Shown: positions 1 through 9,629, counted from the first letter of the stretch. The stretch is 25,130 bases of DNA from Caryophanales bacterium UBA4682 (GCA_002404995.1 DHKY01000004.1:1-25130), one strand, 5' to 3'. A program made the numbers and translations. Notes: generated by a model not told the origin, from the letters alone.

Positions 1-242
1 CACTTAACTGGTACTATCCTTTTCTTCAAACAAAAAGGGTTTTCCTTTACCTTAGAGAAATGGCCATAAGCAATTTCCATAGAAAACTTGTTGTCTACTG
101 CAGTAACCCGATCACAATAAAAACCGATTTCCAACAAATCCTTATGAGAATTCGTTCTCAGTTCACGTCCATTCGATGGTACTATACATCCAACAAGCAT
201 CAAAGAGGAGAGAATAGCGACTAAAAATCTAGGCTTTCTCAT
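1..242 (-). CDS. Putative lipoprotein, N-terminal part (runs off window)
   Basis: The reverse strand reads from an ATG at 242 with no stop to the window edge, giving 80 codons. It opens MRKPRFLVAILSSLMLVGC, a basic N-terminus, a short hydrophobic stretch and an LVGC lipobox, so a lipid-anchored secreted protein processed at Cys19 is likely. An AAAGGAG ribosome binding site lies about 6-12 bases before the ATG. The gene starts 12 bases after the stop of the broken metalloprotease upstream and probably belongs to the same transcript. The visible mature part (with FYCDRVTAVDNKFSMEIAYG) has no motif I recognise. The function is unknown and the C-terminus is outside the window. Confidence 0.7.
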   Translation of the reverse strand, partial: MRKPRFLVAILSSLMLVGCIVPSNGRELRTNSHKDLLEIGFYCDRVTAVDNKFSMEIAYGHFSKVKENPFCLKKRIVPVK

Positions 243-254
243 ACATGTCTCCTT

Positions 255-2962
255 TCATCCGTTCTTATGGATTTTCACCAAGACATCATCTCCAGTGTCC
301 AAATCAGCAAAATCACACGAATTATCAAATTGGGAAACAATAAGGAGGTAGGAGACACCCTGCTCGAGATACTTGGTTACGCTTGCATCACCTCTAGTAT
401 CCACTTCATCGTCATCATAATCCCCATATGGAATCGGATCAGGACTCCGAGGATCGATGACATAAAGATAAGAATCAAAAAGGGATTCCAATTCTAAAGT
501 GTAGTATCCACTGGTTGGCGGAAGGTAACAAACCTCTTCCGAATAGTCCTTCGTCAGATACGTTTTCAGCGTATAGTTTTCGTAGTCGGTGATCTGCCAG
601 ATGTCTTCATAGGTCTCAAACGATGTAACATCATGACGTCTTGCACCCCAGGCAGGAACGATGGCGAGCCGCACTTTTCCTGAGGAATAGGAATTGTAGC
701 ACGACAGGCGAACCCGGTACTTCTCGTTTGCAGTCACAGAAACCTTCCTATAGGCGTTTTCAGAATAACCTCCGTCATCGTCTTTAGCAATTCTTCTGTT
801 CGAGGAATCATAGACTTCCAAAATGGTATCCAGCGTCCCAAAAGTCTGAAAGATTCGGTATCCTGATTGTCCAAAAGTCACAAAGCAGCTTACTGATCCG
901 CCTGCAGGAATAGATATGGTCTCTTCATAATAGCGATAATTGGAAGTCGTGCTAAGAAACAAGCTTCTGATGGGCAGGTCTAAGTGATTCGTCGAAGATG
1001 AATAGGGACCAGATACGGGCTCTTTGTAGGTCTGATAGCCTCTTACGGCGACGCGACAGGAATCAGCGTCACCGATTATGGCCAAGATTCTGCTCCACTC
1101 CGACTGAGACAAGCGATAGGTCCTCGTGTCAGCATAAGATATACCAGAAGGGAGCATGATTTTTTCTGTCGAATAAAGCGTGTCCCCTCTAGAACTATAG
1201 AACACAAGATCAAATTGGTTATTTGGATATTTTTCGCTTCCTTGTGGAATCCAGTTGAATTCTGGAGGTGTGTTCTCGTCTGGCTTGTTCCGAAGTTTTA
1301 GATCCGTTGGAGAAATTCGGAAGCGCTCCATCAATTTTCCGCTTCCATCAATATATTCCTTATACTTGGCAAAATTCAAAGCGAAGTCCGTAAGCGTATA
1401 AGTTCCTGCAACAACGGTCGCATCCCAGAACACCTGTGCTCCTAGATGTTCTTTATAAAGGTTCCAAAGATAAGCTGTGACAGAATTTTCCTGGGCTTCG
1501 CCGCCAAGTCTATCTGCCCTGAAAGTAGAATATTTATCAATTTCACTAACAATTTTTTTGAGCAACCGCTTGCTTTAATTTCTGGATAAGCATCATAACA
1601 GATGAAGGCAAATACATATGCCCATGATTCCGTCCAAGTCAAAGTCATCCTGTATTGCTTATCTTTGTCATTGTCAAAATGATTTTCGGTATCACTATGC
1701 GTGGCTCCGTAGCAAATGATATCAATCAAGTCATGTCCATAGGTGTGTTCAACGAAATGACCGTATTCATGAATTACGTCAAGCCAGTTATTAAATGACT
1801 GCTTTGCGATACCGGCAAAACCTTTATAGGAAAATGCACCTGTTGATTCCGAACCAGGATAGGCGACCTTCAAATGCGATTTAACAGACTCATAATCCAG
1901 ACCACCAACTTCATGGGCAAGTCTCTAGCCATAGGTCCTTCCCTGGGATAAAACAAACGCATTATATATCAATACATTTTTAATTGCCTTGATTGTACAA
2001 TTAAAAGTTGTCGTAGAGCCTGTAGTTACATTCTCTGCAGGCTCAGTTAAAAAACTATAGGAAGTTAGAAATTGAAAAGCCCAGTCACCACCCACATCAA
2101 AAGTGTTCGAACTTGCGTAAATGCAGATGTAGGGATCTGCTCCGCCGTTTTCTAAATCCGACCATTTATCGGGATTATCAAAAGCAAACTCATAATAGCC
2201 ATCAAAATCAGTAAATGTTTCACTTAGCATATCATCGAATGCAGCGTCTTTATCGTACAAGGCAACCTTGACGTTGATGAGGGGATGTTCTTGATTGCTA
2301 GAATCTTCCCATTTCAGATGTCCTTTAACATAGGTGGATTTGTTCTTTTTACCAGATGATGAAAACTCCTCAATTTCAAATTCATCTTTAGACACAGTGA
2401 TATTTTGTTCAAAATCTAACGATTGACAATATTCTTTAAACTCTTTCCAAACATCATCCTCCGTCCTACTTCCAGCATCATAGTTCGACTTCCTTGCTTC
2501 ATACCATGCATCATCTTTGGAAACATCAGAAAGATAGGTTGTATCCTGGTAGAAATAAGCGAATATCCTTTTTCTGACCTGGACATCTCCGAGTAGTTGT
2601 GCTCGAATATAAAAGACAGGATAATTATCATAGTCATTCACGGAAACAAAAACAGTAGTAAAGTTGACATTGTATTCTTTGATGACCGAACCTTCTGCTT
2701 CTATTTCAAAATTAGTAATATTATCGTCAAAAGTCAGAAGCCTTTCGTAACCACTGCCATCCGTGTACTGATTAATAACTTTCTGAGTACATTTGCCGAC
2801 ATTCTTTTCCTCGAATTCTTCTTCCTCATAAATCTGATTTTTCTGGCTAGATTTTGAATAAGAAGACAATGTGGATAGAGTGCGTTCATTATTTCTTTGT
2901 CCAGAACAACCGAAAGCCAAAAGCAAAGCAGAAGCAAGCCTTAAGGCAGATTTTGCAAACAT
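255..2962 (-). pseudogene. Broken lipoprotein zinc metalloprotease (TAG stop plus frameshift)
   Basis: About 900 codons of one gene are split by two lesions. It starts at ATG 2962 with a GGAG site 9 bases upstream; a TTG at 2968 is too close to that site. The product opens with a lipoprotein signal (LLLAFGC lipobox). A transthyretin/carboxypeptidase-regulatory-like beta domain follows around residues 205-265 (YVKGHLKWED, FDGYYEFAF). Then comes a zinc metalloprotease motif HEYGH (codons at 1757-1771). The C-terminus resembles a bacterial pre-peptidase C-terminal (PPC) domain (SVSCFVTFG, FGTLDTILEVYD, KDDDGGYSENA). The first lesion is an in-frame TAG at 1925-1927; the same frame continues for 17 codons into the protease piece. 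The second is a -1 frame change at the A7 run, 1553-1559. The intact form would be a surface or secreted protease. The substrate is unknown. Domain names are by eye; the two lesions are read directly. Confidence 0.8.
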
Positions 2963-3010
2963 AAACAAGCGCTCCTTTTTTTATCAAAAAGAAATGTATC
3001 AGATGTTTTA

Positions 3011-3039
3011 ATTTTAGCAAGGTGAAGAGGTAATTTCAA
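3011..3039 (-). promoter_or_regulatory. Promoter of the metalloprotease pseudogene
   Basis: On the minus strand a -35 TTGAAA (3039-3034), a 17-nt spacer and a -10 TAAAAT (3016-3011) lie about 50 bases before the ATG at 2962. Transcription would start near 3004. The site is divergent from the yitT promoter in the same AT-rich 258-nt intergenic region. Confidence 0.55.
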
Positions 3040-3145
3040 CAATTTATTGTTTTTTGAATTATTTTTCTGCTTTAAAAATATATCCCAAGAAACACAAAGC
3101 CACACAAAACAAAAGAATGATTTTATCCTACTTATCTCTTGTACA

Positions 3146-3173
3146 TTGAAAAAGAACAAAAAGAATTTAAAAT
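3146..3173 (+). promoter_or_regulatory. Candidate promoter of the yitT-gltX operon
   Basis: A -35 TTGAAA (3146-3151) and a -10 TAAAAT (3168-3173) are separated by 16 nt, with a predicted start near 3180 and a leader of about 45 nt before yitT. The surrounding DNA is very AT-rich, so other -10-like hexamers exist nearby and the exact site is uncertain. Confidence 0.4.
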
Positions 3174-3226
3174 AATAGGGTAAAATAAATAGATTATATA
3201 TAAAGGTATAGAAATAAAGTTTATCT

Positions 3227-4333
3227 ATGGTCAAAATCAACAAACTCAAAAGCAATTATATGGACTTCCTCTACGATCATCCAAAAACCAAAATCGGAAG
3301 GTCTTGGACTTGGAAGATTTTTGTTACAGCCATATCTGCCATCATCTTTGCTTATGGATTCCGTGCTTTCATTGCGCCAACGGTACAGTGCGTAGCTGGA
3401 TGGTTTCCGAAGAACTCACCTACTGACTTTGATTCCAATGGGTTATCCATTCTCTACAACGGAGTAAAGCAAAGTGATTTCATTGACCCGACTCATTTGA
3501 TTGCAGGTGGTGCCTCTGGTATATCCCAGGCCATCATCCGGTTTGTCGAAATCTTCGCCAATATCAAGGCAAACGAGAAAGTCATTACTTCTATTCTCTA
3601 CTTTGTCATCAATGTTCCTCTTCTGATTCTTGCCTTCTTCAAAATCAGCAAATCGTTTGCTATCTCTACTCTGATCAATGTTGGATTTGTCTCTCTCTTC
3701 AACTACATCATCCCAGACGCTTGGATCTACAACGTCGTCAACCTCTATACGAACACTCTTGCCCGTTGTATCTTCGGCGGAATCACAACCGGCATTTCAT
3801 CCGGGCTGGCAAGGATCATTAATTCCTCTGCAGGTGGAACCGATATCCTAAGCATCTACTTCAGTGAAAAGAAGCATTCGCAGGTCGGAAAGATCTCCTT
3901 TGTCATTAATGCCATCATCATCGTTTCCTATAGGAGGTTTACGGTCATAGGTCAACATACGAATCCTACTTGGAACACTGGTTCATCCAACGACGTCATT
4001 ACCTTAGCCTTATATAGCATTGTCTACTACTTCATGGCAACAAAAGTCATCGACTTGCTCAATGTCCGAAACCGGAAGCAACAGCTCACCATCTTCACAA
4101 ACGACAAAGACAGGCCAAAAGTTCTCATCCGCGCCTTCCCCCATACGGCAACGGTTGTTCAAGGAACTGGAGCCTATTCCGGGCAGGAAAAGCTTGTCAT
4201 CTACAGGGTCATCTCAAAGCCGGAAGAAAAGAAAGCAATCTCCCTTGTCCGTAAAGCCGATCCGGAAGCCTTCCTTACCGTTTCCGACCTGAACCAGGTC
4301 TATGGACGTTTCTTCATCAAACCTCTTGAGTAG
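3227..4333 (+). CDS. YitT family membrane protein with C-terminal DUF2179 domain
   Basis: This is a 368-residue multi-pass membrane protein of the YitT/DUF161 family. The N-terminal half carries hydrophobic segments and the family's glycine-rich stretches (LIAGGASGISQAI near residue 95, INSSAGGTDILSIYFS near 205). The C-terminal cytosolic DUF2179 domain (about 285-365) shows the typical GTGAYSGQEKLVIY and a DPEAFLTVSDLNQVYG stretch. The molecular function of the family is not established; a transporter or regulator role has been suggested. Residues 50-90 hold an extra loop (GWFPKNSPTDFDSNG) that appears larger than in typical members. The ATG at 3227 has only a weak TAAAG site; an in-frame ATG at 3260 is an alternative. 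It is the first gene of the operon that continues into gltX. Confidence 0.88.
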   Translation: MVKINKLKSNYMDFLYDHPKTKIGRSWTWKIFVTAISAIIFAYGFRAFIAPTVQCVAGWFPKNSPTDFDSNGLSILYNGVKQSDFIDPTHLIAGGASGISQAIIRFVEIFANIKANEKVITSILYFVINVPLLILAFFKISKSFAISTLINVGFVSLFNYIIPDAWIYNVVNLYTNTLARCIFGGITTGISSGLARIINSSAGGTDILSIYFSEKKHSQVGKISFVINAIIIVSYRRFTVIGQHTNPTWNTGSSNDVITLALYSIVYYFMATKVIDLLNVRNRKQQLTIFTNDKDRPKVLIRAFPHTATVVQGTGAYSGQEKLVIYRVISKPEEKKAISLVRKADPEAFLTVSDLNQVYGRFFIKPLE

Positions 4334-4373
4334 TTATAAATCATAATTTTCAATCAAAGGAGTCATTCATAAT

Positions 4374-6050
4374 ATGGCAACAAACAAAGAATTAGCTGAT
4401 TTGATTTTCCCTGACGTAAAAAAGACCGTCAAAGATCTCGATAAGAGGTTCCCGCCTCGCAATCTTCCTGAAGGTGCCGAGGTTACCCGTTTTGCTCCGT
4501 CCCCGACAGGCTTCCTTCACACCGGTTCCCTTTTCACAGCCAGGATTGCTTATAAAATCGCCAAGCAAACAAATGGCATCTATTTCAGGCGATTAGAGGA
4601 CACCGACCAGAAACGTGAGATCAAAGGCACCGGCCTTGACCTTGTCAACCAGCTTGCCAACTTCGGAATTGTTCCGGATGAAGGCTATCTCGGAGACAAG
4701 GAAGAAGGTGCATATGGACCCTACATCCAGTCCAAACGTGCCGATATCTATAAAATTGTTATCAAGGAATTAATCAAGAAAGGACGTGCTTATCCCTGCT
4801 TCTGCACAAAGGAAGAACTTGATCAGCTCCGCGAAGTGCAGGAAGCCAACAAAGTCATTCCTGGATACTATGGCGAATATGCACGCTGCCGTCATCTTTC
4901 TATTGCCGAAGACATCGAACTCATCAAGGAAGGCAAGCCCTATGTCATCCGTTTCAAATCCAAAGGAAATCACCTCAACCATATCAAGGCACATGATGAA
5001 ATCCGCGGAGATAGGGAACTGACGGAAAACGATCAGGATATTGTCATCTACAAGTCCGATGGACTTCCGACCTATCATTTCGCTCATCTTGTCGATGACC
5101 ATTACAGGCACACGACGCTTGTCACCCGTGGCGAAGAATGGATTTCCTCCCTTCCGATTCATCTCGAACTCTTTGCAGCCAGGGGTTGGGAAGCTCCGAA
5201 ATACGCTCATCTTCCGGTCATCAGGGTCAATGACAAGGAAACCGGAAATAAGCGCAAATTATCCAAACGTAAGGATCCGGAAGCCGCTGTATCCTTCTTC
5301 TTGAAAGAAGGATATCCAAAAGAAGGTGTCCTGAAGTATCTGAGGACGATTGCCAACTCCAACTTCGAAGCCTGGCTGATGGAAAATCCAAAAGCGGATT
5401 ACAAGGACTTCAAGCTGACCTTTGATAAATTCTCTCTTGATGGCGCCTTATTCGACAGGCCGAAGCTCCAGAACATTTCCAAGGAAGTCTTGGCCAATTA
5501 CGATAAGAAGACTTTTACCGACAACTGCCTTGAGTGGGCAAAGGACAACGATCCAGTCTTAGCTAGCAAAATCGAAGAAGACCGAAACAAGTTCGAAGCC
5601 ATCATCAACATCGAACGAGATCAGGAAAAGCCCCGGAAAGACTATGAAAAGTTCTCGGATGTCTATGCCAAGATTAAATTCTTCTATGATGATGAATACG
5701 AGAAGCTTCTGAAAGTCGCTCCGCTTCCGTTCAACCCTTCCTTAAAGAAAGAAGTCATCGCCGAAGTCCTGAAAGACTTCTTGGCTTCCTTGGACTTGGA
5801 ACACCAGGACGAGACCATTTGGTTCAACTCCAGGAAAGAGCTTGGAACCCGTCATGGATTCGCAAACGACCGCAAAGTCTATAAGAAAGATCCTTCCGCC
5901 TATAATGGTTGGTATGCAGATTGCATCTCTATTGTCCGCATCGCACTCTGCGCATCCACACAATCTCCGAAGAGGTTCGATGTCCTGAAGATCTTAGGAA
6001 AACAGGAAATCGAAAGCCGTGTCAACGCTGTTCTTGCTCTTTTGAAATAG
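4374..6050 (+). CDS. gltX: Glutamate--tRNA ligase (GluRS)
   Basis: This class I aminoacyl-tRNA synthetase charges tRNA-Glu in the cytosol. The catalytic signature FAPSPTGFLHTGSLFTA (around 40-56) contains the HIGH-equivalent HTGS, and KLSKRKDPEA (KLSKR at 295-299) is the KMSKS-equivalent loop. A zinc-binding CxC (Cys142, Cys144) is followed by a YxxxC-type pair near 168-172. At 558 residues it is longer than the usual 470-500: about 33 residues precede the first conserved strand, and the anticodon-binding part has further extra sequence. An AAAGGAG site at 4355-4361 precedes the ATG. The enzyme sits 40 bases after yitT in the same operon. Whether it also misacylates tRNA-Gln (non-discriminating) cannot be told here. 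Confidence 0.95.
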   Translation: MATNKELADLIFPDVKKTVKDLDKRFPPRNLPEGAEVTRFAPSPTGFLHTGSLFTARIAYKIAKQTNGIYFRRLEDTDQKREIKGTGLDLVNQLANFGIVPDEGYLGDKEEGAYGPYIQSKRADIYKIVIKELIKKGRAYPCFCTKEELDQLREVQEANKVIPGYYGEYARCRHLSIAEDIELIKEGKPYVIRFKSKGNHLNHIKAHDEIRGDRELTENDQDIVIYKSDGLPTYHFAHLVDDHYRHTTLVTRGEEWISSLPIHLELFAARGWEAPKYAHLPVIRVNDKETGNKRKLSKRKDPEAAVSFFLKEGYPKEGVLKYLRTIANSNFEAWLMENPKADYKDFKLTFDKFSLDGALFDRPKLQNISKEVLANYDKKTFTDNCLEWAKDNDPVLASKIEEDRNKFEAIINIERDQEKPRKDYEKFSDVYAKIKFFYDDEYEKLLKVAPLPFNPSLKKEVIAEVLKDFLASLDLEHQDETIWFNSRKELGTRHGFANDRKVYKKDPSAYNGWYADCISIVRIALCASTQSPKRFDVLKILGKQEIESRVNAVLALLK

Positions 6051-6059
6051 CAAAAAATA

Positions 6060-7628
6060 GTGGCTAGTCTTACTACACCGCAGCCAAAGAAAAAGAATCT
6101 CCTGAAGATTATCTTCAATGGGATTCTTTTCCTTTCCCTGACTGCTCTTGCAATCTATTACGTTCTCCGGGATGATCCGGTCAACACCTTCAAAATGCTC
6201 GGCAAAGCAAGATTCCTGCCGATTCTTTATGCTGTCGCCGCTTTCTTCGTCACTCTGAGGCTAGATGGAACGAACATCCTTTCTCTGACCAGAAGGTACA
6301 AGAAAGACTACAAATATAGAGAGGCCTTTGTCAATGTCCTCTCCGGACAGACACTTGGCGTTTACAGGAAATCCGCCGCCCCTCTGATTCAGACCCAGAC
6401 CTTTTCCAAGCAGGAAGTACCTCCAGGAAAATCCGCTTCGATTCTGACAAGGAACTTCCTGAGGTTCCAGTTCTCCTTGTTCGTCTATTCCGTTATCTTC
6501 TTTATCGTCGGATATCCGACCAGGCAGAACGTTCCTCTCGATTTGTTCGGAGGAAGGAAACTGAGGTGGGTGATTTTTGTCGGACTAGCCATCCAAATGG
6601 GATGGCTGATCGGTGCTCTTGCAGTCGGATTCTTGCGTCCGCTCCACCGGTTTGTCCTGAACACCGGAGTCAACAGGATCATCAAGATGAGATTGACACG
6701 GAACGGAGAAGAGCTCCGGAAAAGATGGACAAGGAAGTTTGTCTCCTATCGCATCGAGAGGAAAAGACTGTTCCACAACAAAAAACTAAGGCTCCATCTG
6801 TTCTTGGACAATTTCATCAAGCAATGGATTTTCGGTACCATTCCTTTCTTTGCCTTAAGGGCAGTTGCCGGAAACGATGTCTGCTCGAGGGAAAGGTATT
6901 TCCAGACCATTGTCGGAACTGCCTATACGAACATCATCGGTTCAAGGATCAATGTCGGAGGACCGGAGATTGTCTTCCAGGATACCTTCACCTATTTTCT
7001 TTCCTCGATTCCTTCGTTAGGCGAAAACCTGAAAGGAATTGTTTCGGCCACGAATATTTTCTGGCGTGCCGTCACCTTCTATAGGCCGTTTATTATCGGA
7101 CTTATCACTACGCTTGTCGTACAAGGCTCCAAGAAACGGAGGGCAAGGATTGGGGATACCCGGACGATTTACGACAGGGAAATCAGGAACTACGATGAGT
7201 TCGATGAGCAGACCAAGCAGTACCTAAACGATGTCCGAAAGAAAGGCGAGAGGAAGAATCCAGCTCTGCTGAGCAAGGAAGAAGTCGAGGCTTCCTTCAA
7301 TAAGAGGAAACAGAAATACTCCGAAAGGGAAGACATCGAGCCGGAAGAGGAAATCACCGACAATGACTTCGAAAAGATTCTTGAAAAAGAAAAGCATCAT
7401 CTCGCCAAAGCCGAAAAGGAAGCCGAGAAAATAAGGAAAGAAGGAACAGTCGACCCGGAAGTCAAGAAAGAGGCAGACAAGGAACTTCTTGCACAAGAGA
7501 AGAAAGCCATTGCAAAGGAAAACAAGAAGCAGGCTCGCATTGCAAAGAAGCTGGAAAAGAGGAAAGACAATCCGAACATTGAAGAAAGGGTTTCTACTTC
7601 TCCGACTAAGGATCCAAAGGAGCAGTAA
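6060..7628 (+). CDS. UPF0104/lysylphosphatidylglycerol synthase-type TM protein with charged tail
   Basis: This 522-residue integral membrane protein is followed by a long cytoplasmic tail. Hydrophobic segments lie near 15-36, 50-68, 135-152, 168-192, 245-270 and 330-355. The pattern (LRLDGTNILSLTRRY, FVNVLSGQTLGVYRKSAAP, NIIGSRINVGGPEIVFQ) resembles the UPF0104 / MprF flippase-type family that often sits beside glycolipid glycosyltransferases in Bacilli. From about 385 the protein is almost entirely Lys/Glu/Arg and predicted coiled coil. The start is a GTG 9 bases after the gltX stop, in the same frame, with no clear ribosome binding site, so translation may be coupled to gltX. The stop overlaps the next gene's start (TAATG). 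It may move or control the lipid product of the next gene's enzyme. That role is inferred from the pairing only. Confidence 0.75.
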   Translation: MASLTTPQPKKKNLLKIIFNGILFLSLTALAIYYVLRDDPVNTFKMLGKARFLPILYAVAAFFVTLRLDGTNILSLTRRYKKDYKYREAFVNVLSGQTLGVYRKSAAPLIQTQTFSKQEVPPGKSASILTRNFLRFQFSLFVYSVIFFIVGYPTRQNVPLDLFGGRKLRWVIFVGLAIQMGWLIGALAVGFLRPLHRFVLNTGVNRIIKMRLTRNGEELRKRWTRKFVSYRIERKRLFHNKKLRLHLFLDNFIKQWIFGTIPFFALRAVAGNDVCSRERYFQTIVGTAYTNIIGSRINVGGPEIVFQDTFTYFLSSIPSLGENLKGIVSATNIFWRAVTFYRPFIIGLITTLVVQGSKKRRARIGDTRTIYDREIRNYDEFDEQTKQYLNDVRKKGERKNPALLSKEEVEASFNKRKQKYSEREDIEPEEEITDNDFEKILEKEKHHLAKAEKEAEKIRKEGTVDPEVKKEADKELLAQEKKAIAKENKKQARIAKKLEKRKDNPNIEERVSTSPTKDPKEQ

Positions 7629-8809
7629 TGGTCATTGGTATTTTTTCAGATACTTATGAGCCGGATTTAAACGGGGTTGCGACGGCAACCAAAGTCCTCC
7701 GGGATACCTTGATAAACCATGGCCATAAAGTCATCCTGATTACAACCGGTCTTCCCCACCAGAAGGATTTCAGCTTCGAAGACGGAATTATGCGGATTCC
7801 AGGAAGGACACTAGGTTTCCTCTATGGCTATCGAAGGAGCTGGATCTATAATTCTGCCGCGTATAAGGAACTCTCGAAAATTCGTTTTGATGTCTTTCAT
7901 ATCCAGCAGGAATTCGGTATTTCCATTTTCGGGCGCATCTGTGCAAGCCAGTTTCATGTCCCTATCGTCTATACCTACCATACTTCCTATCCGGATTATT
8001 CGGCTTATCTTTCCGGTGGAAAAAAGATTCCCGATGCCTTAGCGAAAAAAGCGATTGTCTCCTTAGTGAAGAAGATCGTCACTAGGAGAGGGGAAATCAT
8101 TACCCCCTCGAAGAAATCGAGACGTCTTTTGGAAAGCTATGGGTTAAGGCGCTTTGTCAATGTAATTCCGAACGCCTTGGATCTTTCTCCGTTCTATAGG
8201 AAAAAAGACGTCGAGCGTGAAAACAGCTTCAAGAAGGCACATGATCTATCCGGAAAACGAATTCTCCTTTATTTAGGACGCATCAGCCAGGAGAAGAATA
8301 TACGGGAACTATTAGAAGGATTCTGTCTCTATAAGACACGTTATCAAGATGAAAAGACTGTGCTTTTATTAGTCGGCTCCGGTCCGCATCTAGAAGATTT
8401 CAAAGAAGAAGCCAAGCTTCTTCCTTTTCCAAAGGACATCCTCTTCTATGGTCCGGTCCCTCATGAAGATACCCGTTTCTTCTATCAGCTCTGCAATGCC
8501 TTCGTCAACGCTTCGACAAGCGAGACCCAAGGTCTCACCTACAATGAAGCAAGGGCATCGAAGGCAATCGTGATTGCCCATTACGATGATAATCTTGCTG
8601 ATCTCATCAAAGATGGGGAAACAGGATTCTTCTTCGATGACAGGGAAACCAGGGCAGAGAAAATTGATACCTGCCTGCGAAGGACAGAAGAAGAAAAAGA
8701 GGAAAGGCGAGAAAAGGCGAAGCAGAAGAATGCCTACTTCTGCTCACCGGAAAGGTTCTATCAGAAGATTATCCATGTCTATCAAAAAGCAATCCGGCAT
8801 CAGTACTAA
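7628..8809 (+). CDS. GT4 family glycosyltransferase, probably diacylglycerol glucosyltransferase type
   Basis: This 393-residue retaining GT-B glycosyltransferase of family GT4 acts at the inner face of the membrane. The N-terminal Rossmann half starts MVIGIFSDTYEPDLNGVATA, the usual opening of glycolipid-forming GT4 enzymes, followed by VYTYHTSYPDY. The donor-binding half has LLYLGRISQEKNI, LLLVGSGP and an EX7E motif (Glu299, Glu307) in SETQGLTYNEA. The family includes bacterial 1,2-diacylglycerol 3-glucosyltransferases that make membrane glycolipids and lipoteichoic acid anchors; donor and acceptor here are inferred. AAAGGAG precedes the ATG, which overlaps the stop of the UPF0104 gene. The last 35 bases overlap recX. 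Confidence 0.88.
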   Translation: MVIGIFSDTYEPDLNGVATATKVLRDTLINHGHKVILITTGLPHQKDFSFEDGIMRIPGRTLGFLYGYRRSWIYNSAAYKELSKIRFDVFHIQQEFGISIFGRICASQFHVPIVYTYHTSYPDYSAYLSGGKKIPDALAKKAIVSLVKKIVTRRGEIITPSKKSRRLLESYGLRRFVNVIPNALDLSPFYRKKDVERENSFKKAHDLSGKRILLYLGRISQEKNIRELLEGFCLYKTRYQDEKTVLLLVGSGPHLEDFKEEAKLLPFPKDILFYGPVPHEDTRFFYQLCNAFVNASTSETQGLTYNEARASKAIVIAHYDDNLADLIKDGETGFFFDDRETRAEKIDTCLRRTEEEKEERREKAKQKNAYFCSPERFYQKIIHVYQKAIRHQY

Positions 8810-9629
8810 CACACTGAAAGACGTCGTCAGGAAAGACAAGAATATTCTGCTAGTCTTTCCCAAGAGGAAGATTCTTCTTTCTACCGAAGACTACCTTTCC
8901 GGATACTTCTATCCGGGAAAAGAGTTTTCCGATTCAGAAATATCGACCTTAAAGGAAAAAAGCAGTCTTTGCAAAGCCGAAGGCTATCTTCATTCCCTGC
9001 TGAGGAACCATCGTTATACCATCAAGGAAACCACGGACAAGCTGAAGATAAAATATGCCCTGAGCGAAGATAAGATTCATTTCCTTCTTTCGCTTTATAT
9101 AGAGGACAAAATCCTCGATGACGAATCCTATGCCTTCGACTTCTATGAAAGCAGAAGGGAACAGGGATACGGAGAGAACGCCATCTTTGCAAAGCTGAAA
9201 AGGAAAGGCATTCCGGAAGAGATCATCCAAAAGCTTCGGACACAAGAAGAGGCGTCTAGTCCAAGCAGGGATAAGATTCTTTCTCTGCTCGAGCGGAAAG
9301 ACAAGCCAAACTTGAGGAAACCAATCCAAAAGCGAAAGGAATCCTTGTTCGCTTTTCTTCTCCGGAGAGGATTCAATCCAAGCGATGCAGAGAAGTTCAT
9401 CGAAGATTATTTTGAAGCGCTTCCAAGAACCAAGGATGAACAAACTGAACAAAGAAAAGCGGAATATCTCAAAAAAGAAGGGGAGAAATGCTATAATGCG
9501 GTCAGGAAGAAGAACCTCAGTTCTTTTCAGAGAAAATCTAAATTCCTCTCATCCAGGAGAGAAAAAGGATTTTTGAAAGAGGACATTGATTCCTTCCTCT
9601 CTCAACGAGGATACACATTCCATGATTAA
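8775..9629 (+). CDS. recX: Regulatory protein RecX
   Basis: A 284-residue RecX-type protein, which in the family binds RecA filaments and inhibits recombinase activity. The body is a string of three-helix RecX repeats: YLHSLLRNHRYTIKETTDKL (typical 'L..R..S..EL..KL' shape), LDDESYAFDFYESRREQGYG with AIFAKLKRKGIPEEII, and later SLFAFLLRRGFNPSDAEKFI and a C-terminal KFLSSRREKGFLKEDIDSFL. The opening (NILLVFPKRKILLSTEDYL) matches the beta-rich N-terminus of Gram-positive RecX. I chose ATG 8775 because it begins this N-terminal strand; longer in-frame readings would translate the glycosyltransferase in another frame. It overlaps the upstream gene by 35 bases and the downstream yhaM by 8 bases, so the three are translationally linked. 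Confidence 0.85.
   Translation: MSIKKQSGISTNTLKDVVRKDKNILLVFPKRKILLSTEDYLSGYFYPGKEFSDSEISTLKEKSSLCKAEGYLHSLLRNHRYTIKETTDKLKIKYALSEDKIHFLLSLYIEDKILDDESYAFDFYESRREQGYGENAIFAKLKRKGIPEEIIQKLRTQEEASSPSRDKILSLLERKDKPNLRKPIQKRKESLFAFLLRRGFNPSDAEKFIEDYFEALPRTKDEQTEQRKAEYLKKEGEKCYNAVRKKNLSSFQRKSKFLSSRREKGFLKEDIDSFLSQRGYTFHD

Noticed and set aside
1925..1927. TAG read as an amino acid (code change) in this organism.
   Set aside because: TAG ends yitT, gltX, the gene at 11560, tsaE and cas1 at normal protein lengths, so it works as a stop.
4770..5210. A 146-codon open frame antisense to gltX, and similar antisense frames in tsaD, asnS and recX.
   Set aside because: They lie opposite well-supported enzymes, have no ribosome binding sites or family features, and reflect codon bias of the real strand.
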